Part shown: positions 17,749 through 26,197 of the stretch, one piece after another
Numbering within the stretch: the stretch's first letter is position 1
How the letters are laid out: every line of letters begins with the position of its first letter
DNA from: RPQJ01 sp963746325
Lineage (GTDB): Bacteria > Pseudomonadota > Gammaproteobacteria > Steroidobacterales > Steroidobacteraceae
DNA length: 64,000 bases
Direction of reading: 5' to 3'
NCBI GenBank assembly: GCA_963746325.1
Contig: CAVVBC010000005.1
Location: 248,001-312,000, forward strand
Program-made: the position numbers and the translations under genes
The notes under the pieces: model-generated
What the model saw: the letters and a program-made list of their open reading frames with translations, nothing else
Databases searched by the model: none
What the model was told of the DNA's origin: nothing

Positions 17749-19227
17749 ATGCTCAAGCCGGCCCTGCAACTAAAGCTCGGTCAGCAGCTAACGATGACCC
17801 CGCAGCTGCAGCAGGCCATCAAGCTGCTGCAATTGCCCGTGCTCGAGCTGCAGGCCCAGGTCATGGAGGCGCTCGAGAACAACGTGATGCTCGAGCAGGA
17901 AGAGGACGACACGATCGACCTCACCTCGCTCGACCAGCTGGCGCCTGCCGGTGAAGCAGAAGCCGAAACCGGGTCCGTTGAAACCGAATCAGGCGAAGCG
18001 ACCGAGTCCGACGAGCCGTCCGCCGACGACGTCATCGTCGAGATGGAAGACCCGTGGGCCGAATCATCCACCCCCTCCGGCGATGGCGCCCGCGCCGACG
18101 ATGATGAACGGGGGATGGAGTTCACCGACGAACGCGGCCGTGACCTGCATCAGCACCTGATCTGGCAGCTCGAGATCAGTCCTCTCGATCCGCGCCAGGT
18201 GTGGATCGGCGAAGCGATCATCGACGCCCTCAACGACGACGGCTACCTCACCGAGACACCGGCCGAAATCGCCCGCGACCTGAGCACCGACCTGCCCGTC
18301 ACCGAGGCGGACGTAGAGGCCATGCTCGCGTTCGTGCAGACGCTCGACCCGGCCGGCATTGGCGCCCGCACCCTGGGCGAATGCCTCGCACTGCAGCTGG
18401 CACAGCTCGAGCCCGAAACTCCGGGCCGCGATCTCGCGCTGGCGATTGCCCGTGATCACCTGCAAGCCGTCGCCGACAAGGACCTCGCCACCCTGCGGCG
18501 GGCCCTGGCCTGCGATGAGGACACCCTGCAGGTGGCGCTGTCGCTGGTCCGCAGCTGCCATCCGCGGCCCGGTTCGGCGTTCGAAGGCGCCCAACCAGAG
18601 TACGTAGTTCCCGACGTGTACATCCGTCGTACCGACCAGGGCTGGTCCGTCGAGCTGAATGCGGGGTCGGTGCCGCGCCTGCGGGTCAACCAGGGCTATG
18701 CCGGCCTGGTTTCGCGCTCCGCCGACTACGCGACCCTGCGCGCCCAGCTGCAGGAAGCCCGCTGGCTGATCCGCAGCCTCGAGATCCGCAACGAGACGCT
18801 GCTCAAGGTTGCCCGCTCGATCGTGCAGCGCCAGGCGGCGTTCCTCGAACGCGGTGACGAAGCCATGCAACCGATGATCCTGCGCGACGTGGCCGAGGCC
18901 GTGTCGATGCACGAATCCACGATTTCCCGCGTGACGACGGGCAAGTACATGCACACGCCGCGCGGCATCTTCGAGTTCCGGTATTTCTTCTCGAGCCACG
19001 TCTCGGGAACCGACGGCGAGGACGTCTCGTCCGTCGCGATCCGCGCGCGGATCCGCAAGCTCATCGCCGACGAAGTGCCACAGAAGCCGCTCAGCGATGC
19101 GCAGCTGGCGACGCTCCTCGCCGACGAGGGCGTCAAGGTAGCGAGGCGCACGGTGGCCAAGTACCGTGAGGCGCTCGGGCTCGCCTCGTCGAGCGAACGA
19201 CGGCACGGCGTTGCCCGGGCCTCCTGA
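17749..19227 (+). CDS. rpoN: RpoN, sigma-54 factor
   Basis: 492 residues. Region I begins LKPALQLKLGQQLTMTPQLQQAIKLLQ with the usual Gln/Leu-rich activator-interaction helix. Acidic region II follows (residues ~45-115). The core-binding region III has GREFTDERGRDLHQHLIWQLE-like sequence and LDPAGIGARTLGECLALQL. The helix-turn-helix is near IVQRQAAFL...DVAEAVSMHESTISRVTTGKYMHTP, and the C-terminal RpoN box is ARRTVAKYRE. It recognises -24/-12 promoters and requires an AAA+ activator; none is encoded in this window. Located between lptB and hpf as in most Proteobacteria. Confidence 0.96.
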   Translation: MLKPALQLKLGQQLTMTPQLQQAIKLLQLPVLELQAQVMEALENNVMLEQEEDDTIDLTSLDQLAPAGEAEAETGSVETESGEATESDEPSADDVIVEMEDPWAESSTPSGDGARADDDERGMEFTDERGRDLHQHLIWQLEISPLDPRQVWIGEAIIDALNDDGYLTETPAEIARDLSTDLPVTEADVEAMLAFVQTLDPAGIGARTLGECLALQLAQLEPETPGRDLALAIARDHLQAVADKDLATLRRALACDEDTLQVALSLVRSCHPRPGSAFEGAQPEYVVPDVYIRRTDQGWSVELNAGSVPRLRVNQGYAGLVSRSADYATLRAQLQEARWLIRSLEIRNETLLKVARSIVQRQAAFLERGDEAMQPMILRDVAEAVSMHESTISRVTTGKYMHTPRGIFEFRYFFSSHVSGTDGEDVSSVAIRARIRKLIADEVPQKPLSDAQLATLLADEGVKVARRTVAKYREALGLASSSERRHGVARAS

Positions 19228-19280
19228 CCGCGGCGATCGAATTTTGTGGGACGACTCGTACATCACATGAGGACGAGACG

Positions 19281-19607
19281 ATGCAAGTCAACCTGAGTGG
19301 ACATCACGTCGAGATCACACCGGCCCTGCGCGGCTACGTCGAGAAGAAACTGGGCCGCATCGTCCGCCACGCCGATCGCGTGATCGAAGTCCACTGCACG
19401 TTGACCGTGGAAAAGCTGCGCCAGCAGGCCGAGGCCACCATTCGTCTCGCGGGCGCGAGCGTGCATGCCACGGCGGTCCAGGACGACATGTACGCTGCCA
19501 TCGACCTGCTCACCGACAAGCTCGACGAACAGGTGCGGCGGCACAAGGAAAAGCACCGCGATCCGCAGGCTGCGCGGCATCGTCACGGCACGGAGCTTTC
19601 GACCTGA
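19281..19607 (+). CDS. hpf: Short-form ribosome hibernation promoting factor
   Basis: 108 residues. The pattern MQVNLSGHHVEITPALRGYVEKKLGRIVRH, HCTLTVEKLRQQAEATIRLAG and DDMYAAIDLLTDKLDEQVRRHKEKH is the S30AE domain alone, so this is the short Hpf/YhbH form, which forms 100S dimers together with RMF-type factors in enteric bacteria. ptsN, normally the next gene, is missing: only 64 bases separate hpf from rapZ. Confidence 0.93.
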   Translation: MQVNLSGHHVEITPALRGYVEKKLGRIVRHADRVIEVHCTLTVEKLRQQAEATIRLAGASVHATAVQDDMYAAIDLLTDKLDEQVRRHKEKHRDPQAARHRHGTELST

Positions 19608-19671
19608 ACCGCCACGGGCGCCCGGGCGGCACGGACTGCGGCCTCGCCACCGGGCTGGTCGCTGAGCGAGG

Positions 19672-20553
19672 TTGCGCCCGGTGCGGCTGATCGTAGTCAG
19701 CGGCCTGTCCGGCTCCGGCAAGAGCGTCGCGCTCGACATGCTGGAAGACCTCGACTTCTATTGCGTGGACAACATTCCTGCAGGGCTGCTGCCGGGCTTC
19801 ATCGCCTATACGGTCCGCACCAGCGAGTCGTCCTATCGCCAGACCGCGGTGGGCGTCGACGCCCGCAACCGTCCGGAAGACCTCGCCGAGGTGCCACAAC
19901 TCGTCGAGACGCTGCGCAAGAGCGGCATCGCCTGCGAAACCCTGTTCCTGCGCGCGGACACCGACTCGCTGCTGAAGCGCTTCAGCGAAACCCGGCGCCG
20001 TCACCCGCTGAGCCGGCACGGCGTCGGGCTCAAGGAAGCGCTGGAGCAGGAACAGCGCCTGCTGATTCCGTTGGCGAATGCCGCGGACCTCACCATCGAC
20101 ACGTCACTGCTTTCGGTGCACGAGTTGCGCGAACTCGTTCGTGCGCGCGTCGTCGACCGCGCCAAGACCGGACCGTCGCTGCTGTTCCAGTCGTTCGCCT
20201 ATCGCCATGGCGTGCCGGACGACGCGGATTTCGTGTTCGACGCGCGCGCCCTGCCGAACCCGTATTGGGACCCATCGCTGCGCGAGCTGTCCGGCCGCGA
20301 CGAGCCCGTGGCCCGCTTTCTGGGGAACGAAGCGGAGGTGAACCGTTTTTTCGAAGACGTGCGCGATTTCATCGCGCGCTGGCTGCCATCGCTGGTGCGC
20401 TCGAACCGCAGCTACCTGACGGTGGCCGTGGGCTGCACGGGCGGCCAGCATCGTTCGGTGTACATCGCGGAGCGGCTCGCCGCGCACTTCCGCATCAGCG
20501 ACGAAACGGCACTGGTGCGCCATCGCGACCTGGCGAGCCGACGGCACGAGTGA
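19672..20553 (+). CDS. rapZ: RapZ, RNase adapter / nucleotide-binding protein
   Basis: 293 residues from a TTG start. Walker A is GLSGSGKS at 11-18, followed by ALDMLEDLDFYCVDNIPAGLLPGF. The C-terminal domain carries GCTGGQHRSVYIAERLA, the family signature. In Enterobacteria RapZ guides RNase E to the GlmZ small RNA to set GlmS levels; the RNA partner here is unknown. The usual partners ptsN and ptsO/npr are absent on both sides. The TGA stop is followed at once by a purine repeat. Confidence 0.94.
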   Translation: MRPVRLIVVSGLSGSGKSVALDMLEDLDFYCVDNIPAGLLPGFIAYTVRTSESSYRQTAVGVDARNRPEDLAEVPQLVETLRKSGIACETLFLRADTDSLLKRFSETRRRHPLSRHGVGLKEALEQEQRLLIPLANAADLTIDTSLLSVHELRELVRARVVDRAKTGPSLLFQSFAYRHGVPDDADFVFDARALPNPYWDPSLRELSGRDEPVARFLGNEAEVNRFFEDVRDFIARWLPSLVRSNRSYLTVAVGCTGGQHRSVYIAERLAAHFRISDETALVRHRDLASRRHE

Positions 20554-20580
20554 GGAAGGGATCAGGGACTAGGGATTAGC
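20552..20580 (+). repeat. Family D purine arm directly after rapZ
   Basis: Immediately behind the rapZ TGA the sequence reads GGAAGGGATCAGGGACTAGG and then GATTAG. Its imperfect complement lies 1.9 kb downstream at 22445-22517. I see no gene in 20581-20727, which is the 5' region of the kinase. Confidence 0.6.
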
Positions 20581-20727
20581 TCGGTCGCTGATTACGTGTA
20601 GCTGTCGGACTGACCTCCCGCGGCCGTAGGACTCCGGCGAAACATCTGTCGCGCATGCGTCGCGAACGCCAGGCAACGTGTACCCTTGCTGGGTTCGCTA
20701 TGTCTGGCTCCAAGAAAAGGAGGCCTT

Positions 20728-21855
20728 GTGCGCCTCGCCGATTACATCATGCGGGACTTGGAGCTGATTCTGCAGCGATGGGAGGCGTCCTCCACTCGCG
20801 TCCCAGCGGCAGAGCACATGTCTTCGCGATCATTGCGGGATCACGGGCCCGACATCCTGAAGGCGATTGCGGCCGATATAGGGACCTCCCATACGCCTGC
20901 AGGACAAGAGTCCAAGTCGATGGGCGTGGCCCCGGTCGCCGCCGACGCAATCCCTACCGCGGCGCACATACACGCGGTGTTGCGGGCCGAGAGTGGCTTC
21001 GACATCGCGGATCTTGCCTCTGAATACCACGCGATGCGGGCCATCGTGCTGAGCGGCTGGCTGGAGGCCTGCGCTCCGGGGTATCCCTACGTCAGGGACA
21101 TGCTTCGCTTCAACCAGGCAATCGATCACGCGCTCGCCGAATCGATCGACTCCTTCTCGACACACGTCACCCGCTCGCGCAACCTGCTGCTCGGTATGTT
21201 GAGCCACGACCTGCGCAGTCCGTTGCATACCATTCAAATGACCGCCAACCTGCTGCGCGGCCTGAGTTCCGACGACGAAGTTGGCCTTGCGGCCGAACGC
21301 CTGGTCCGCAGCGGCGCACGCATGCAGAAACTGCTCGATGACCTGATCGACTTCAACCGCACCGAACTTGGCCTCCATATCCCCGTGACGCCGCTGGAAG
21401 TCGACCTGGCCCAGGTGTGCGCGGAGGAACTGGAGCAGATCCGTGCGGCCTACCCAGAGCGAGCGGTGGAACTGGACGTCGCCGGAGAATGTCGCGGCTG
21501 GTGGGATCCTCACCGGATGCATCAGTTGCTGAACAACCTCGTTGTCAATGCACTGCACTACGGCGAGCTCGATGCGCCGATCCGTGTCGCGCTGGTTGGC
21601 AGCGAAAACGAAATGCGCTTGTCCGTGGCCAATGCCGGCAAGCCGATCGATGAGGACACTCTCGCGCACATGTTCGCGCCGTTGCGACGCGGAAAGGCGG
21701 GGACTCCCGAGAACAAGACGGGACTGGGCCTGGGTCTCTACATCGTAAGCGAGATCGCCAAGGCCCACGGCGGCGAGGTCGCTGTTGACGCTGCACACGA
21801 TGAAACCGTTTTTACCGTGACCCTGCCCAAGGCCCCGCAAGCGGCCAGACATTAG
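20728..21855 (+). CDS. Sensor histidine kinase, soluble
   Basis: 375 residues from GTG at 20728, chosen for the strong AAGGAGG four bases upstream. Residues ~1-135 resemble the RsbRD-type N-terminal helical sensor domain (LADYIMRDLELILQRWEASS, SLRDHGPDILKAIAADI, FDIADLASEYHAMRAIVLSGW). The H-box MLSHDLRSPLHTIQM places the phospho-His at residue 160. N-box (LLNNLVVNALHYG) and G-boxes (GLGLGLYIVSEIAKAHGGEV) complete the ATPase. No membrane segment is visible, so it senses a cytoplasmic cue. A receiver gene follows after 182 bases. The base composition looks less GC-rich than its neighbours, and the pair is bracketed by inverted family D repeats, suggesting later insertion. Confidence 0.88.
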   Translation: MRLADYIMRDLELILQRWEASSTRVPAAEHMSSRSLRDHGPDILKAIAADIGTSHTPAGQESKSMGVAPVAADAIPTAAHIHAVLRAESGFDIADLASEYHAMRAIVLSGWLEACAPGYPYVRDMLRFNQAIDHALAESIDSFSTHVTRSRNLLLGMLSHDLRSPLHTIQMTANLLRGLSSDDEVGLAAERLVRSGARMQKLLDDLIDFNRTELGLHIPVTPLEVDLAQVCAEELEQIRAAYPERAVELDVAGECRGWWDPHRMHQLLNNLVVNALHYGELDAPIRVALVGSENEMRLSVANAGKPIDEDTLAHMFAPLRRGKAGTPENKTGLGLGLYIVSEIAKAHGGEVAVDAAHDETVFTVTLPKAPQAARH

Positions 21856-22037
21856 ATCTGGAGTGCGGGGAAGACACCTTCAGTGACGCGAAGACCCTAT
21901 TGCGACATTGGCGCACCGTTGCGCTTCAAGTCGTACCCGCGACTGGCGCATGCCCGCTACGTTTCGTCGGCTCCTCCTTACCCACGTTAGAGCGGGACTA
22001 CGATTGCCCGAGCCCGCTGTTTCGCGCACCGTGGCGT

Positions 22038-22448
22038 ATGTTGCATTCGTCGACATTGGTCAGGACCGCAGTCGTGATCGTGGATGATCACGAAATAGTT
22101 CGACATGGACTCAAGAACTTGATTGATGCCGAGCCCGGGCTGGCGGTGATTGGCGAAGCCGACTCAGGGGCGTCGGCACTGCAATGTGTGGGCCGGGGTG
22201 CACCGGACGTGATGGTCCTCGATCTGGACCTGCCTGACATGAGCGGTCTCGATGTTCTGCGCCGGGTTCTCAAAGCGTATCCCCACGTGCGCGTTCTTGT
22301 TTTCAGCAGTTACCCAGCCGACGGCTTCTCGGCGCCCACGCTGAGGGCGGGTGCCTCCGCCTACGTTTGCAAGAGCTCGGGTACGGCTGCAATCCTGGAT
22401 GCCCTCAGGATCGTCGTCGTCAGCTCGAAGGCCGGACTTTCCGACTAA
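22038..22448 (+). CDS. Receiver-only response regulator (NarL-like, no output domain)
   Basis: 136 residues. A CheY-like fold is complete: VVIVDDHEIVRHGL with the acidic pair, phospho-acceptor Asp62 in VMVLDLDLPDMSG, Ser/Thr switch in VLVFSSYP, and Lys in YVCKSSG. NarL-family proteins continue into a LuxR-type helix-turn-helix. Here the reading frame stops right after beta5-alpha5 (VVVSSKAGLSD) and the stop lies in a family D pyrimidine repeat. No helix-turn-helix is readable in the next 80 bases in any frame. Either a phosphate-sink or partner-binding protein, or a regulator truncated by the repeat. The start ATG at 22038 gives the normal domain start; longer in-frame starts exist but are not needed. 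Confidence 0.75.
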   Translation: MLHSSTLVRTAVVIVDDHEIVRHGLKNLIDAEPGLAVIGEADSGASALQCVGRGAPDVMVLDLDLPDMSGLDVLRRVLKAYPHVRVLVFSSYPADGFSAPTLRAGASAYVCKSSGTAAILDALRIVVVSSKAGLSD

Positions 22449-22517
22449 TCCTTAATCCTTAATCCCTGCATCCCTTCCCCCCCCCAATCCCTTCCCCCTT
22501 CCCCCCCGCCTCCCCCT
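22445..22517 (+). repeat. Family D pyrimidine arm between the receiver gene and mgtE
   Basis: TAATCCTTAATCCTTAATCC and then long C-runs (CCCTTCCCCCCCCCAATCCC and TTCCCCCTTCCCCCCC). It is the inverted counterpart of the arm after rapZ. The minus strand carries at least four G-runs, so a G-quadruplex is possible there. Confidence 0.65.
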
Positions 22518-22530
22518 ATCATTCCGCGCA

Positions 22531-23886
22531 ATGAACGCGGAATCCAAATTCGCACGCCCTTCCCGCCTCGAGGTGCTCAAGCGCGCCCTCGACGAGGGGA
22601 CGATGCGGCAGGTGCACCGTGTCGTCAATTCGATGCACCCGGCCGAGGTCGCGTCGCTGCTCGAGTCCCTGCCGCAGACCCAGCGTGACGTGGTGTGGGA
22701 CCTCGTCGACCCGGAGCTCGAGGGCGACGTCCTCGTCGAGCTCAACGAGGAGGTGCGCGCAGGCCTCATCCGCGAGATGGATACGGACGAACTCGTCGCG
22801 GCCGCCGAAGGCCTCGAAGTCGACGACCTCGCCGACCTGCTGCGCGACCTGCCCGAGAACGTTAACCAGCAGGTGCTGCGTTCGATGGACTCGCAGGACC
22901 GCGAACGGCTGAACGCCGTGCTCGGCTTCGAGGACGACACCGCCGGCGGCCTCATGAACACCGACACGGTCAGCGTGCGCCCCGACGTGGCGCTCGAGAC
23001 CGTGCTGCGCTATTTGCGCATGCGTGGGGACATCCCGGAGAAGACCGACGCCCTCTTCGTGGTCAATCGCCACGACCGCTACCTGGGGCTGCTGCCGCTC
23101 ACGCGACTGCTCACCGAGGACCCCGAACGCACGGTCGGCGAAGTGATGGATACCGACGTGGAGGGCATCCCGCCCGACACGCCCGCCTCGGAGGTCGCCA
23201 GCCTGTTCCAGGACCGCGACCTCGTATCCGCTGCGGTGATCGCAGCGGACGGCCGGCTCCTCGGCCGCATCACGGTCGACGACGTCGTCGACGTGATCCG
23301 CGACGAGGCCGAGCATTCGGTCATGAGCATGGCCGGCCTCGACGACGACGCCGACATGTTCGCGCCAGTCGTGCCGAGCGCCCGCCGGCGCGGCATCTGG
23401 CTTGGCATCAACCTGGTCACTGCGTTCCTGGCCGCGTGGGTCGTGGGCCTGTTCGAGGCCACGATCCAGCAGATCGTGGCGCTCGCCGTGCTGATGCCCA
23501 TCGTGGCGAGCATGGGCGGAGTCGCGGCGACGCAGACGATGACTCTGATCGTGCGCGGCCTTGCATTGGGGCAGATCGAGCGCGCGAACGCCCGCTGGCT
23601 GCTCACCAAGGAAATTGCCGTGGCCCTGCTGAATGGCCTGGCCTGGGCGACGGTCGTGGCGCTGGTCGCGCTCGCCTGGTTTCACCAGTGGCGCATCGCG
23701 GCGGTCATTTTCGCAGCGATGGTGGTGAACCTGCTGGCCGCCGCGCTGGCGGGCGTCACGGTGCCGCTGGCGCTCAAACGTTACGGCGTCGATCCGGCCG
23801 TGGCGGGCGGCGTCATCGTGACGACGGTCACCGACGTGATCGGCTTCGCCTCGCTGCTGGGGCTCGGCACGTTGATGCTCACGTGA
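22531..23886 (+). CDS. mgtE: MgtE magnesium transporter/channel
   Basis: 451 residues. The cytoplasmic N domain (about 10-130; MHPAEVASLLESLPQTQRDVVWDLV) is followed by two CBS domains (135-255; DDTAGGLMNTDTVSVRPDVALETVLRYLR, VGEVMDTDVEGIPPDTPASEVASLF, GRITVDDVVDVIRDEAEHSV). A plug helix leads to five membrane segments (GIWLGINLVTAFLAAWVVGLFE, VLMPIVASMGGVAATQTMTLIVRGLALGQI). The GGVAATQ pore region with a downstream Asp/Glu is conserved. Mg2+ homeostasis. In several relatives rapZ and PTS genes are linked with mgtE, consistent with the kinase pair being an insertion here. Its 3' end overlaps the convergent patatin gene by 8 bases. Confidence 0.95.
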   Translation: MNAESKFARPSRLEVLKRALDEGTMRQVHRVVNSMHPAEVASLLESLPQTQRDVVWDLVDPELEGDVLVELNEEVRAGLIREMDTDELVAAAEGLEVDDLADLLRDLPENVNQQVLRSMDSQDRERLNAVLGFEDDTAGGLMNTDTVSVRPDVALETVLRYLRMRGDIPEKTDALFVVNRHDRYLGLLPLTRLLTEDPERTVGEVMDTDVEGIPPDTPASEVASLFQDRDLVSAAVIAADGRLLGRITVDDVVDVIRDEAEHSVMSMAGLDDDADMFAPVVPSARRRGIWLGINLVTAFLAAWVVGLFEATIQQIVALAVLMPIVASMGGVAATQTMTLIVRGLALGQIERANARWLLTKEIAVALLNGLAWATVVALVALAWFHQWRIAAVIFAAMVVNLLAAALAGVTVPLALKRYGVDPAVAGGVIVTTVTDVIGFASLLGLGTLMLT

Positions 23887-25078
23887 GCCAGGGCGCCAGG
23901 TAAGGCACGATCTCGGCGCGTTGCGCGTGCGCGTCCGCGTAACCCATCGCCATCAGCTCGCAGGTGTACGACTGGTCGAACAGCAGGTAGCTCACCAGCA
24001 GTCCGCCACGCGCCTCGTATGCGCCGATCGCGCGCAACAGCGTGCGGATGCTGCGTGGCATGGCGCGTTCGTGTTTCATCGCGATCACGGTGGGGTCCAC
24101 GCTCGGCTGGATCATCGTGGCACGGATCGGGCGGTGACCCGTCGCGCCGCGAGCCTGGAGCAGGAGGTTGATCTGGTTGAGCCGCTCGAGGTCGATCGAC
24201 AGGCCGTCGGTGAACAGCGAGTCGAGCACGAACCCCAGCAGGTGACCGGGGCTCGGCGGCGCCTGCGTCCGCGCGCTGGTGGGAGGCGTGGCAGCCGCGT
24301 TGCCGCGGGTGCCGATTACGAGCAAGCGATTGGCCCCCAGGTGCACGGCCGGGCTCAGCGGCGCCAGCTGCCGCATCGCTCCGTCGCCGTAGTGGTCACC
24401 GTCGATACTGCACGCCGGGAATATGAACGGGATCGCGGCGCTCGCCATCAGCACGTCGAGGTCGATGGACCTGCGGTGGCCTGCCCGGCGCACCCGGTTC
24501 CAGTCCTTGATGTCGTCGGTGCCGTCGAAGAACGCAACCGCCTGGCCGCTGGTGTAGCTGGTCGTCGCGACCGCGAGCGCGTGCAGCCGGCCGGCAGCGA
24601 TCTGGCCCGGGATCTGTTCCAGCGGCACGACCCGGCCCAGCAGTTCGCACAGCGGCGTCGTGTCGAACAACGACCGCGGCGGCTTCGCCAGCAAGCCGCC
24701 GCTCAGCAGCGAGAACATCCAGTGCAAACCGGAACGCAGCATGGCGAGCGAATCGGCGCGGACGACCTGCTCGACGCGGAAACTGGACCAGACCTGCTCG
24801 AGCGACTGCACGGCTTCGCTCAGCGAGTGCGCGCGGGCCCCGATGGCGGCCGCGTTGAGCGCCCCGGCGGAGGTGCCGACCAGCACCTCGAACGGACAGG
24901 GGGCATCCGCCGGCAGCCATTCGGCGATCGCCTTGAGCACGCCTACCTGGTAGGCGCCCCGCGCACCGCCACCCGACAAAACCAAAGCGTCATGGTCGTC
25001 GAAGAAGAGGTAATTGGTGGTGTCGTTCGATGCGGTCAGGCCGGATCGGGACGATGGTGCGGGACTCGACAAGCTCAC
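23879..25078 (-). CDS. Patatin-like phospholipase
   Basis: 399 residues if GTG at 25078 is used; longer versions would run over the divergent peroxiredoxin promoter. The oxyanion motif GGGARGAYQVG, the nucleophile elbow GTSAG and the catalytic Asp in DGAM form the Ser-Asp dyad of bacterial patatins. No signal peptide, so cytoplasmic or peripheral. DUF3336-like extensions are absent; a C-terminal ~120-residue region (QINLLLQARGA...YLLFDQSYTCELMAMGYADA) is typical for proteobacterial RssA/YchK relatives with a long tail. Substrate unknown. Confidence 0.88.
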   Translation of the reverse strand: MSLSSPAPSSRSGLTASNDTTNYLFFDDHDALVLSGGGARGAYQVGVLKAIAEWLPADAPCPFEVLVGTSAGALNAAAIGARAHSLSEAVQSLEQVWSSFRVEQVVRADSLAMLRSGLHWMFSLLSGGLLAKPPRSLFDTTPLCELLGRVVPLEQIPGQIAAGRLHALAVATTSYTSGQAVAFFDGTDDIKDWNRVRRAGHRRSIDLDVLMASAAIPFIFPACSIDGDHYGDGAMRQLAPLSPAVHLGANRLLVIGTRGNAAATPPTSARTQAPPSPGHLLGFVLDSLFTDGLSIDLERLNQINLLLQARGATGHRPIRATMIQPSVDPTVIAMKHERAMPRSIRTLLRAIGAYEARGGLLVSYLLFDQSYTCELMAMGYADAHAQRAEIVPYLAPWLT

Positions 25079-25161
25079 CTCGCTGACTCGCGGACCGCAG
25101 CAGTCTAGTATGTGTCGGCGCGAAGACGCGCGTTTTTGGCCCTTATCCGGAGAACGTACCG

Positions 25162-25803
25162 ATGGAACGCGCAATGTCTCGACCTGGAACCCGCCTTTCC
25201 CCGCGGCTCGCAAATTCGCCCCTGCACGCCCTCTTCCTCGCCCTGAGCGGCGCGGCCGCCGTCGCCGTCATGCTGGCGGCGAGCCCGGGCGTGGCGCGGG
25301 CGGCCGATACGCCAGCCCCCGCCGTGGGCCAGCCGGCCCCGGCGTTCAAGCTGCAGGACCAGACGGGCAAGTGGCACTCGCTGTCCGACTACAAGGGCAA
25401 GTGGGTCGCGATGTATTTCTACCCGAAGGACGACACGCCGGGCTGCACCACGCAGGCCTGCGGCTTCCGCGACAACATCTTCGCCTTCAAGAAAGAAGGC
25501 GCGGAAATCGTGGGTATCAGCGTCGACGCGGTAGCGTCGCACAAGGAATTCGCGGAGAAGCACAGCTTGCCGTTCACGCTGCTGGCCGATTCCGACAAGG
25601 CGGTGACGCGCAGCTATGGCGTGCTCAAGACCTACATGGGCGTGATGGAAATGGCCCGCCGCGACACGTTCATCATCGATCCGCAGGGCCGCATCGCCAA
25701 GCACTACGAGTCGGTCGACCCGGAAGGCCACTCGCAGATGGTGCTGGCGGACATCAAGGCACTGAAGGCGAAGGCCGCGGGCGGCAGCAAGGGCGGGCGC
25801 TGA
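25162..25803 (+). CDS. Periplasmic peroxiredoxin, Bcp type
   Basis: 213 residues. An N-terminal signal peptide (ALFLALSGAAAVAVMLAASPGVARA) is followed by PAVGQPAPAFKLQDQTGKWH. The peroxidatic Cys lies in YPKDDTPGCTTQACGFRD, with a second Cys five residues later in the usual position of atypical 2-Cys Bcp proteins. Reduces hydroperoxides with thioredoxin-like donors; export means a periplasmic donor is needed (inference). The start overlaps no other gene; the divergent patatin start lies 83 bases away. Confidence 0.9.
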   Translation: MERAMSRPGTRLSPRLANSPLHALFLALSGAAAVAVMLAASPGVARAADTPAPAVGQPAPAFKLQDQTGKWHSLSDYKGKWVAMYFYPKDDTPGCTTQACGFRDNIFAFKKEGAEIVGISVDAVASHKEFAEKHSLPFTLLADSDKAVTRSYGVLKTYMGVMEMARRDTFIIDPQGRIAKHYESVDPEGHSQMVLADIKALKAKAAGGSKGGR

Positions 25804-25892
25804 GCCGCCTGCCGCTCGCCAAGCCAGCGACGATAGGCGCAGCGACGCTGGCCACGTCCCGGCTGGACTGGACTGGCCAACTGCGCTCGCTG

Positions 25893-25973
25893 CAGGCGAC
25901 CGATCCGGGACCCGTCCCCCGAGCTTGGAAAGGCAGACACGCGCTCGGGGAACGGGCCCGGACCGGTCGCCTG
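25893..25973 (+). repeat. Family A variable-stem element, copy A1 (loop plus orientation)
   Basis: Arms 25893-25924 and 25943-25973 are near-complementary over ~31 bases with a few mismatches. The 18-base loop TTGGAAAGGCAGACACGC (25925-25942) is identical in all four copies, while the stem is particular to this copy. It lies in a 394-base gene-free stretch (25804-26197); ORFs read through it are artefacts. Confidence 0.8.
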
Positions 25974-26037
25974 TGATGCGGCACTCGTAGCCTGAAACGG
26001 CCCGATCGGAGAATCTCGACGATGCGCGCGCCGTATC

Positions 26038-26119
26038 GCGAGCGATGGGTCCGGGGCCTTTGCCCGAGCGCGTGTCTGCCTTTCCAAGCTCGGGCAAAGG
26101 CCCCGGACCCATTGCTCGC
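26038..26119 (-). repeat. Family A variable-stem element, copy A2 (loop minus orientation)
   Basis: Arms 26038-26069 and 26088-26119 are complementary at 31 of 32 positions. The loop (26070-26087) is the exact reverse complement of the A1 loop. A1 and A2 thus form an inverted pair 64 bases apart. The remainder of the gap (25974-26037, 26120-26197) shows nothing else recognisable. Confidence 0.8.
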
Positions 26120-26197
26120 ACGCTGGTGCCAGGTATCGCCGACCGACTATGCCGTCACGTCGCGAACGATGCGACGCAGCCAGGCGACCGCGAACGA

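Noticed and set aside
25804..26197. Short ORFs giving peptides such as ACLPFQARAKAPDP and ERVSAFPSSGKGPGP
   Set aside because: They are translations of the family A repeats; the same peptides recur at 62.8-63.0 kb.
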